In this document: one piece after another, positions 13,904 to 19,747 of the stretch
Position numbering within the stretch: position 1 is the stretch's first letter
Layout: every line of letters starts with the position of its first letter
From: Bdellovibrionales bacterium
GTDB taxonomy: Bacteria > Bdellovibrionota_G > JALEGL01 > JAGRAY01
Direction of reading: 5' to 3'
Assembly (NCBI GenBank): GCA_020434375.1
Contig: JAGRAY010000014.1
Span: forward strand, 1 to 19,747
DNA length: 19,747 nucleotides
The notes under the pieces: model-generated
Told to the model about the DNA's origin: nothing
Seen by the model: the letters and a program-made list of their open reading frames with translations, nothing else
Databases searched by the model: none
Translations under genes and position numbers: made by a program

Positions 13904-14622
13904 AACCTCTCTCTCGACAAAAGCTCATCGAACGAAGATCTAAATCCAGAGTTGAAGCGAAAATGCGTATGCGAATTCATGGTGAATTCGAAGAAATTCG
14001 TGTGTTCCACGGAAATATTAGTAAAACGGGCATGTATCTGGAATCCCCTGACATCGTCGCAACACTTGGTGACCGTATTCATCTAGAGTTGTTTATGCCG
14101 GATACCGAGCAACTTATTAAATTGCGAGGAAAAATTGTACGAATCACACAAGCAAATCAGCTTGGCGCATCACAGGGATTGGCAGTTCAATTTTTTAGAA
14201 TTGATCAAAAATACATTAAACTTTTAGATCAATACATCAATCAGTTGTTCGGTGGAAAGGGTATTGGATGCAGAAAATCTCCCCGCATGGCCACCCATGT
14301 TTTGGTAGAGGTCAAAAAAAATGATGCTACGTACGAAGCTGTTGCGGATAACTTGGGTCGAGGTGGTTTGTTTTTAAGAATACCTTCGCAGAAGTTACAA
14401 ATTGGAGATCTTGTAAACCTTGTTATTTTGCATCCGTCTTCAAGACGCCGATTTTTTGTTGACTCTGAAATCGTTCATATCAGAACCGGTGTTTACAGTC
14501 AGAATCCAGACTTTGAAGAAGGCATCGGCGTTAGGTTTATAAACCTCACCAAACAGAGAAGAGAAGATTTTGTGAGCTTTTTAAAAAGTATTCTTCACTA
14601 TCAAAGACGATCAAACTCTTAA
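13900..14622 (+). CDS. tandem PilZ-domain protein, 240 aa
   Basis: Two PilZ domains are visible. Domain 1 (about 10-115) has the RxxxR motif as R13-SKS-R17 and the second motif as N39-I-S41-K-T-G44. Domain 2 (about 122-232) has R125-KSP-R129 and N151-L-G153-R-G-G156, where the usual Ser is Gly. PilZ domains bind cyclic di-GMP through these two motifs. Domain 1 looks competent, while domain 2 is slightly degenerate. There is no other domain, signal or membrane segment, so it is a cytosolic c-di-GMP effector or adaptor. Its ATG overlaps the stop of the Hsp70 gene by 4 bp (ATGA), so the two are co-translated and probably work together. Its stop overlaps the convergent YihY gene by 4 bp. Confidence 0.9.
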   Translation: MKPLSRQKLIERRSKSRVEAKMRMRIHGEFEEIRVFHGNISKTGMYLESPDIVATLGDRIHLELFMPDTEQLIKLRGKIVRITQANQLGASQGLAVQFFRIDQKYIKLLDQYINQLFGGKGIGCRKSPRMATHVLVEVKKNDATYEAVADNLGRGGLFLRIPSQKLQIGDLVNLVILHPSSRRRFFVDSEIVHIRTGVYSQNPDFEEGIGVRFINLTKQRREDFVSFLKSILHYQRRSNS

Positions 14623-15863
14623 TCTATTTGCTGAGTTTGAAGAATCGATTGATCATTTTCAGGTATTAAATCTAACTTGAGCTTCGAACGAAAACTATTG
14701 ATAATTTCTGAGATTTTAATTTGATCGATCGGACGAGAAAATAAATATGCAGGGCCATGATAATTTTCAGACTGTATCTCTGTTAGCAGCCCTTTTTTTA
14801 CCAAAATATCTAAATGGTTCATTAGTGTTTCTGCATTCATTTTCGTTTGGTTTTCTAAAGCTTCGATAGTCACAGGCCCCCCACCCTCTGAAAAGAGGCG
14901 TGCCATTGCTTGAATAATCAGCAAACCTCGATCTTCATGTAAAACATCAAAGTAGGTCGCTTCTGAAGAAGATTTTTCAAATGCTCTTTGAACATAGTTT
15001 GAGTTTTGAAACGCAAATGCCAGCTCCACACCAAACAAAACGATAAGCCACGAAATATAGATCCAAATTAATAGAACTGGGATCAAGCCCAGAGAACCAT
15101 ATATTTTGTCCATATTAACCAAATTCGAAACGTAGTAGTTAAAGCCTATTTTGGCAGCTTCAAAGAGAAGGGCCGACAGTAAAGCTGCCATAAATGCCGA
15201 CCTCCATTGAACCAACGTATTTGGAACAAACTTAAAAATAAAAAACAGTGAACCCAGAGTTAGGATAAGTGGCACTAAAACTGAAAAAGAACCTAGTGTA
15301 GAACTCATTTGAAACTTGCCAGAAATATAAAACGACAACGATAGAAACGTAGGCACAACAACAAGCATAGAACAAAGAATTTGAAACCGACTCCATATAC
15401 TTCGATGTCGTTTAATCATCCAAATACTATTCAATGTTTTCTCAACACGGTTAAGCAAACTGTAAGCTGTAAAAAGAAGCCCCCCAATACCAATCGTTCC
15501 CAACGCTTTGGTATGCAAATTATCTATAAATTGATTGATATAATTGATAATACCTTGCGCAGACTCAGCAACCAGGGATCGTAGAATCCACTCCTGAATA
15601 TTGACGCTATACTGATCTAACTTACCGGCTATCTTAGTATAAAGAACTGCCAGTGCACACACCGGCACCAAAGACAAAACGGTTGTATAAGCAAGAGCCG
15701 CGGCCATTGTGCTGATCGACGTTTTGTGAAAATGCCATCCTGCTAGGATTACTATTTTGGAGTAGTACAACCATCTCCCTGTTTGTTGAGTGGCATGCAG
15801 TGGGTCCAAGCTTGCCAAACTACGGAAGGAGATTTCTAGTTTTTTGAATATTTTGTTTTGCAT
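14619..15863 (-). CDS. YihY/BrkB family membrane protein with C-terminal winged helix
   Basis: A 414-residue inner-membrane protein. Residues 40-290 contain the six transmembrane helices of the YihY/BrkB fold: STMAAALAYTTVLSLVPVCAL opens the domain, GLLFTAYSLLNRVEKTLNSIW lies in the middle, and DKIYGSLGLIPVLLIWIYISW closes it. These are family hallmarks. The old label 'ribonuclease BN' for this family is wrong. Residues 310-380 form a soluble winged-helix-like domain (VTIEALENQTKMNAETLMNHLDILVKKGLLTEI), found in a subset of family members, after which there is a polar tail. Function is unestablished; transport or membrane integrity roles have been proposed for relatives. The ATG at 15863 is 20 bp from the divergent def start and has no ribosome-binding site. 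Confidence 0.92.
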   Translation of the reverse strand: MQNKIFKKLEISFRSLASLDPLHATQQTGRWLYYSKIVILAGWHFHKTSISTMAAALAYTTVLSLVPVCALAVLYTKIAGKLDQYSVNIQEWILRSLVAESAQGIINYINQFIDNLHTKALGTIGIGGLLFTAYSLLNRVEKTLNSIWMIKRHRSIWSRFQILCSMLVVVPTFLSLSFYISGKFQMSSTLGSFSVLVPLILTLGSLFFIFKFVPNTLVQWRSAFMAALLSALLFEAAKIGFNYYVSNLVNMDKIYGSLGLIPVLLIWIYISWLIVLFGVELAFAFQNSNYVQRAFEKSSSEATYFDVLHEDRGLLIIQAMARLFSEGGGPVTIEALENQTKMNAETLMNHLDILVKKGLLTEIQSENYHGPAYLFSRPIDQIKISEIINSFRSKLKLDLIPENDQSILQTQQID

Positions 15864-15883
15864 GTGTAATAGTAGTCTAAATC

Positions 15884-16411
15884 ATGGCTATTTTAAAAAT
15901 ACTGACTTTCCCTGACCCCAAGCTTCTTAGAGATGCGGAGCCTGTTACTAAGTTTGATACAAATCTACAGACACTTGTGTCTGACATGTTTGATACCATG
16001 AGATCGGCAAATGGCATAGGGCTAGCTGCACCTCAAATAGGCCTCCCTGTGCAGCTTATTATTGTTGAGATTCTTCAAGAAGATGATTCGCAAAAAGACG
16101 AGGTTTACGCGGTATGTAACCCGGCGATATCACAAAAAAAAGGTCATGCCCGCATCGAGGAAGGATGTCTGAGTCTCCCAGATTTTTATGTGGAAGTCGA
16201 TCGAGCACAAAACATCCAACTGACGGGAAGTGATCTAAAAGGAAACCCTTTGATTATTCAAGCGAATAGTCTGCTGTCAATTTGCCTTCAGCACGAAATT
16301 GATCATCTCAATGGAACTCTTTTGACAAGTTATGTGGACAAGTTTGAGCGTGAATCTTATCGAAAAGAAATGCAAAAGCGTAAGAAAAAAGCAGTTTCTC
16401 TGAAACTATAG
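15884..16411 (+). CDS. def: peptide deformylase
   Basis: This cytosolic metalloenzyme removes the formyl group from the N-terminal methionine of nascent proteins. All three motifs are intact: G44-IGLAAPQ51, E93-GCLSLP99 with the metal-binding Cys95, and Q136-HEIDH141 with metal ligands His137 and His141 and catalytic Glu138. The length of 175 residues is normal, with a basic tail (KEMQKRKKKA). It is the first gene of a plus-strand run def-fmt-rpe-RelA/SpoT-like; fmt follows after 7 bp, the classic pairing of formylation and deformylation. The ATG at 15884 has no Shine-Dalgarno sequence and is 20 bp from the divergent YihY gene, so promoter and start codon must be very close or overlap the neighbour's coding start. 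Confidence 0.97.
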   Translation: MAILKILTFPDPKLLRDAEPVTKFDTNLQTLVSDMFDTMRSANGIGLAAPQIGLPVQLIIVEILQEDDSQKDEVYAVCNPAISQKKGHARIEEGCLSLPDFYVEVDRAQNIQLTGSDLKGNPLIIQANSLLSICLQHEIDHLNGTLLTSYVDKFERESYRKEMQKRKKKAVSLKL

Positions 16412-16418
16412 TAGTTTA

Positions 16419-17363
16419 TTGAAACCAGTGTTTAAACGTACTTCTAAGGTCGTATTTTTTGGAACCCCTGACTTCGCTGTTCCAATCCTGGAAGCGATTT
16501 GTGCCTCTGGGCGATCGGTGCAGATGGTTATTACTCAACCAGATCGCAAAGGAGGAAGAGGTAATCGAATATTGGTTCCGGCTGTAAAGCAGACTGCCAT
16601 AACTTTAGGAATACCGGTCCTTCAACCAGAAAAAATTAAATCAGAGTCGTTCATGAATTCTTTGAGAGATGAAATGAATTCAATATTTGTTGTCGCAGCG
16701 TTTGGTCGTATTCTTCATCAGGAGCTTATTGATATTCCTTACCGAATTTTGAATGTGCATGCCTCAATACTTCCTCGATGGCGAGGAGCTGCTCCCATTG
16801 CTCGTGCTATCATGAATGGCGACAAGCGCACTGGTGTTTCAGTGATGAAAATTGTGCGTGAGCTGGATGCTGGACCAACGATGCTAAAAAAAGATATTGA
16901 TATTGATAAAAACGACACAACGGGCACTTTGACCCATCGCCTAGCTATTTTAGGTGCTCAATCAATCATCGAAGCGTTAAATTTAGTTGACTTAGAAAAG
17001 GACCATTTTTTAGAACAAGACTCTTCTCAAGCTACTTATGCAAGCCCCATAGAAAACGAAGAGGCACAAATCATATGGAACAAGCCTGCCGAATTTATAC
17101 ACAACCAAGTGCGAGCTCTACAACCTTCACCAGGCGCATACACTACCGATTGTTCTAAAAGACTAAAGATTCACCAAACTCGACTGACCAAACTGGTCGC
17201 AGACAAGCCTCCTGGTTCGCTGAAAGTCGCTGAAACAGCGCTATTTGTAGCTACCCAAGATCGATGGTTAGAAATTATTGAACTCCAAAGGGAAGGGAAG
17301 GCTCGACAATTGGCTACAAGTTTTCTACAAGGATATAATACGACCCATAAAACATGGTCGTAA
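16419..17363 (+). CDS. fmt: methionyl-tRNA formyltransferase
   Basis: The enzyme transfers a formyl group from 10-formyl-tetrahydrofolate to initiator Met-tRNA. The N-terminal Rossmann-type domain shows VVFFGTPDFAVPIL (11-24), TQPDRKGGRG (39-48), and the catalytic region NVHASILPRWRGAAPI with Asn112 and His114. Asp150 in ELDAGP completes the catalytic triad Asn-His-Asp of the family. The C-terminal OB-like domain covers about 210-314 (VRALQPSPGAYT). A length of 314 is normal. The start chosen is a TTG at 16419, 7 bp after def; no ATG is available and a GTG three codons later is an alternative. No clear ribosome-binding site is seen, so translation probably depends on coupling with def. Confidence 0.96.
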   Translation: MKPVFKRTSKVVFFGTPDFAVPILEAICASGRSVQMVITQPDRKGGRGNRILVPAVKQTAITLGIPVLQPEKIKSESFMNSLRDEMNSIFVVAAFGRILHQELIDIPYRILNVHASILPRWRGAAPIARAIMNGDKRTGVSVMKIVRELDAGPTMLKKDIDIDKNDTTGTLTHRLAILGAQSIIEALNLVDLEKDHFLEQDSSQATYASPIENEEAQIIWNKPAEFIHNQVRALQPSPGAYTTDCSKRLKIHQTRLTKLVADKPPGSLKVAETALFVATQDRWLEIIELQREGKARQLATSFLQGYNTTHKTWS

Positions 17364-17384
17364 TAACGCAAAAAGAGGTTACCC

Positions 17385-18053
17385 ATGGAAAAGCGTCAAA
17401 TGATTATTGCTCCGTCTATTTTATCTGCTGATTTCGGACATTTAGAAGAAGAAATTCAAGCTGTTGAAAAGGCTGGTGCCGACTGGATTCATGTAGATGT
17501 TATGGATGGTCATTTCGTGCCTAATATCACATTGGGACCTGTGGTAGTCGAGGGTATTCGAAAATGCACCAACCTACCAATCGATGTTCACCTTATGATT
17601 GAAAGTCCAGAACGTTACATAAAAGCCTTTAAAGATGCAGGTGCTGATTTGATTTCAGTACATGTTGAAGCCTGTACCCATCTTCAAAGAACATTGGCCT
17701 TGATCAAAGAAGCTGGTGCAAAACCGGGTGTGGTTTTAAATCCTGCAACATCTTTGTATGCACTCGACTATATCTGGCAAGATATCGAGATGATTCTTTT
17801 AATGACTGTTAATCCCGGTTTTGGTGGACAGGTATTCATTCCATCCATGATGGAAAAAATTCGTACGGCACGAAAAAAAGCTGATCGGGAAAATCCAAAT
17901 ATCCATATCCAGGTTGATGGCGGCGTACAGGCCAGCAATATTTTGGATCTAAAAAAGGCTGGTGCTAATGTTTTTGTATCTGGTTCCGCCATTTTTAATT
18001 CTGACAACTACGAGATGACCATCAAGACCATGAAAACTAATCTTGATCAATGA
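17385..18053 (+). CDS. rpe: ribulose-phosphate 3-epimerase
   Basis: This TIM-barrel enzyme interconverts ribulose 5-phosphate and xylulose 5-phosphate in the pentose phosphate pathway. The signatures are complete: APSILSADF (9-17), HVDVMDGHFVPN (36-47) with metal ligands His36 and Asp38, DVHLMI with His69, TVNPGFGGQ (141-149) in the phosphate/lid region, and QVDGGV with Asp178 as the second catalytic aspartate. The 222 residues are of normal length. AGAGG about eight bases before the ATG is a good ribosome-binding site, the best in this operon. It follows fmt by 21 bp and overlaps the next gene by ATGA. Confidence 0.97.
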   Translation: MEKRQMIIAPSILSADFGHLEEEIQAVEKAGADWIHVDVMDGHFVPNITLGPVVVEGIRKCTNLPIDVHLMIESPERYIKAFKDAGADLISVHVEACTHLQRTLALIKEAGAKPGVVLNPATSLYALDYIWQDIEMILLMTVNPGFGGQVFIPSMMEKIRTARKKADRENPNIHIQVDGGVQASNILDLKKAGANVFVSGSAIFNSDNYEMTIKTMKTNLDQ

Positions 18054-19018
18054 AACAATCACCTCCAAAATCACCACTTTTAACAGTTGTTCAGGATGTC
18101 CGTGTTAACGGCATTATTGAGAATATACGAAAGGCTGTAAAATCTAATATGGCATTTGTAGTTGATCCTCAAGACGTGGAACATATTCGTACTTGTTTTA
18201 CAAATGCGATTTTAAAAGGTGAACAATCCCTGCACAAAATGGCCTGGTATGTATTCAATCAAATGGCTCCGAACAGTAAAATGGAATCTAAACTCATGGT
18301 GTTTGGCAGATGTAGCAATCCGACACATGAAGGTTTACTCAGAAGCGATACACTGTTCGACTACAACTCAAATTTTCTTTCACACACTGACAGTTATCTT
18401 GCACAAACTCATCTACCAATTTGTTCAATTTGTGGAGAACTAGCTCAAAGTATTGCTTCTCTGATTCAGCACAGGCGATGCCCAGATAACGATGGTTCAG
18501 TACTTAGGTTACTGAGAACCAGAATTAAATCTACCTCTCATATTGCTTATAAACTTGCGGACATTGTGTTTGACATAGACCTCATTTTTAAAAGAGATAA
18601 AATCAGAAACAATATGAATAATTTCATTACAGATGTCTACGGAATGAAAATTGTCCTGAATCAAGATCAGCATGTGCATCCTTTAATTGAAACGATAGAG
18701 CAATGGGCGCCATTGGAAGTTGTAGAGGTTAAAGATTATACAGGAAATAATCGAAAAGAAAGCGGTTTTGAAGCTCTTAAACTTGTTACAAATTATGAAA
18801 ACCAACTTATAGAAGTTCAAATTCAATCCCAACGAATGTTTGAGACAGAGCGTAATAGTTACACAGCTAAACATCAGACCTATAAGGAATATCAGATGGA
18901 ACAGAGACGCCACCTTGGCATTGACTACACAAATCTTTATCAATCACTCTATAAGCTATTGTCAACCAATGAGACGAATAGAAATGAATACATCGACTTT
19001 GGGCTGCAAAATCGTTAA
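18050..19018 (+). CDS. divergent RelA/SpoT-like domain protein, 322 aa
   Basis: The C-terminal half resembles the (p)ppGpp synthetase fold: R158-x-K160-S (compare RVKS), ITD195VYGMKIVL (compare the DxxGxR strand with the metal Asp), VKD229YTG, G239-F240 where synthetases have the Gly-Tyr that stacks on GTP, IE255VQIQS for the EVQIRT strand with its catalytic Glu, and a late AKH275QTYK. The order and spacing fit, but Arg of the DxxGxR motif is Lys and the NGYxSLH loop is poorly kept. The N-terminal 150 residues are not an HD hydrolase; they contain Cys88, C125-SI-C128 and Cys144, possibly a zinc site. A family-level alarmone synthetase role is inference, and it could be inactive or use another nucleotide. 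It overlaps rpe by ATGA, so it is co-translated. The gene ends 10 bp before a convergent gene. Confidence 0.7.
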   Translation: MKQSPPKSPLLTVVQDVRVNGIIENIRKAVKSNMAFVVDPQDVEHIRTCFTNAILKGEQSLHKMAWYVFNQMAPNSKMESKLMVFGRCSNPTHEGLLRSDTLFDYNSNFLSHTDSYLAQTHLPICSICGELAQSIASLIQHRRCPDNDGSVLRLLRTRIKSTSHIAYKLADIVFDIDLIFKRDKIRNNMNNFITDVYGMKIVLNQDQHVHPLIETIEQWAPLEVVEVKDYTGNNRKESGFEALKLVTNYENQLIEVQIQSQRMFETERNSYTAKHQTYKEYQMEQRRHLGIDYTNLYQSLYKLLSTNETNRNEYIDFGLQNR

Positions 19019-19028
19019 GCAAGCCACT

Positions 19029-19747
19029 CTAGAACAGGTATCGCACTCCGCCATATAGAAGCGACCGACGAAATGCTATTTGAGACGACGACAACTCGTT
19101 TGAATATCTTGTATACTTACTTTCACAAACCCAATGCTTATGGGGGTGTACTGTTAGTTTGGCTGTAATTGAGTTGAAGTTGTCATCTTCAGCTCCACTC
19201 AATAGAAATCGTTCACCTTCGACAGTAAATCCAAATACCGATGGATAATTTCGAATTTGAAGTGTTCCAAGTAAATGAATATTTACAAGCGGTTCACCTA
19301 AGTCATTGGGCTTTGAGAGTAAAGGAACTGACAGGCCTAAATTAACTCGATGATTATCAAAAGATAGTGCGGGGTTAGATGAATCTGCCGACTGAAAAGT
19401 ATAACTCCCATTAAAAATAAAATCACTCTGCACTCGAATGCCCGATGATATTGAATACTCTCGATCTTTTCGAGATAAAGATCTAAATTGTTGGGTCGAA
19501 TAGTACGACTGTAAAAATAGAGAAAACCAGCGTCCAAAATCTTTTGTGACGCGTGCACCTCCCCATTCTTTAAGATAGCTAAATGACTTATTCTGCTCAA
19601 AACTAAAATAGCTAACTCCTCCAAAGCTCTGAATTTTAAAAGCCTTGGGTAGAAAAAAATATAGTGACACTATTATCGACGAAGAAAAATAATCCTCATT
19701 GATATCAGCGCCTAGACTATCTATCTTGTCTCTTTCATTTTGATATT
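19029..19747 (-). CDS. beta-strand-rich, probably outer-membrane protein; N-terminus outside window
   Basis: The frame is open to the right edge of the window, so the gene starts beyond it and only the C-terminal 238 or so residues are seen; the GTG at 19670 is just an internal codon. The sequence consists of short alternating strands with Ser, Asn, Tyr and Arg: FGGVSYFSFEQNKSFSY, WFSLFLQSYYS, SDFIFNGSYTFQSADSS, HRVNLGLSVPLL, and a final strand SLLYGGVRYLF ending in Phe, the usual C-terminal signature of outer-membrane barrels recognised by the BAM complex. This points to a barrel of at least ten strands. The specific family is not recognised. The gene converges with the RelA/SpoT-like gene across 10 bp with no terminator visible. 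Confidence 0.72.
   Translation of the reverse strand, partial: YQNERDKIDSLGADINEDYFSSSIIVSLYFFLPKAFKIQSFGGVSYFSFEQNKSFSYLKEWGGARVTKDFGRWFSLFLQSYYSTQQFRSLSRKDREYSISSGIRVQSDFIFNGSYTFQSADSSNPALSFDNHRVNLGLSVPLLSKPNDLGEPLVNIHLLGTLQIRNYPSVFGFTVEGERFLLSGAEDDNFNSITAKLTVHPHKHWVCESKYTRYSNELSSSQIAFRRSLLYGGVRYLF

Noticed and set aside
14619..15863. Ribonuclease BN
   Set aside because: That label was a historical misassignment of the YihY/BrkB family; the sequence is a multispanning membrane protein without nuclease motifs.
18683..19058. Alternative frames opposite and within the RelA/SpoT-like gene and downstream
   Set aside because: They overlap a gene with recognisable motifs and show no start signals or protein-like composition.

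Overview
The window reads as a piece of chromosome from a Gram-negative, fairly AT-rich bacterium. Evidence for an outer membrane is strong: at least three small lipoproteins with clear lipoboxes, several secreted Cys-containing proteins and three outer-membrane beta-barrel candidates. A short Hsp70 fused in operon to a tandem PilZ protein, a TMTC-like membrane protein with TPRs, many single-gene units and many lineage-restricted exported proteins are reminiscent of Bdellovibrionota or another former 'deltaproteobacterial' lineage. This placement is inference; nothing in the window proves the taxon. No insertion sequence, phage gene or CRISPR array was found.

Region 1 (1-9700) is an accessory-like stretch of mostly unrecognised, short, single-gene units. 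It starts with the 3' part of a helical protein (2-1276), followed by a YvlD-type membrane protein. Next come two small Cys-rich secreted proteins that look like distant paralogues and lie in one reading frame separated by a single TGA. A 508-aa lipoprotein, a 144-aa lipoprotein, a secreted 186-aa protein, a conserved 80-aa cytoplasmic protein, a beta-barrel, a 190-aa lipoprotein and a four-helix membrane protein follow. A 342-bp gene-poor patch (7642-7983) holds a GC-rich double hairpin. The region ends with a secreted protein and a two-gene nucleotidyltransferase module (8883-9694) of toxin-antitoxin or mobile-defence type.

The boundary (9699-9845) is marked by a tandem array of 16-bp palindromic units abutting the 3' end of a tRNA-Leu(CAG) gene on the minus strand. 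This arrangement is unusual for a tRNA 3' flank.

Region 2 (9931-19018) is more core-like. It has a DUF3996/BAPKO_0422-like barrel, a TMTC/PMT-like membrane protein with C-terminal TPRs, a lid-less Hsp70 overlapping a two-PilZ protein, and a YihY/BrkB membrane protein with a C-terminal winged helix. The run def-fmt-rpe-(RelA/SpoT-like) follows on the plus strand. def and fmt act on the two ends of N-formylmethionine metabolism, and rpe serves the pentose phosphate pathway. The last gene overlaps rpe and encodes a divergent alarmone-synthetase-like domain behind an unrecognised Cys-containing N-terminal region. The window closes with the C-terminal part of a beta-strand-rich, probably outer-membrane protein on the minus strand (19029-19747).

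Two trends recur. Convergent genes overlap at their 3' ends (14, 10 and 4 bp), and divergent genes start very close together (11 and 20 bp) without recognisable Shine-Dalgarno sequences, which suggests leaderless mRNAs.
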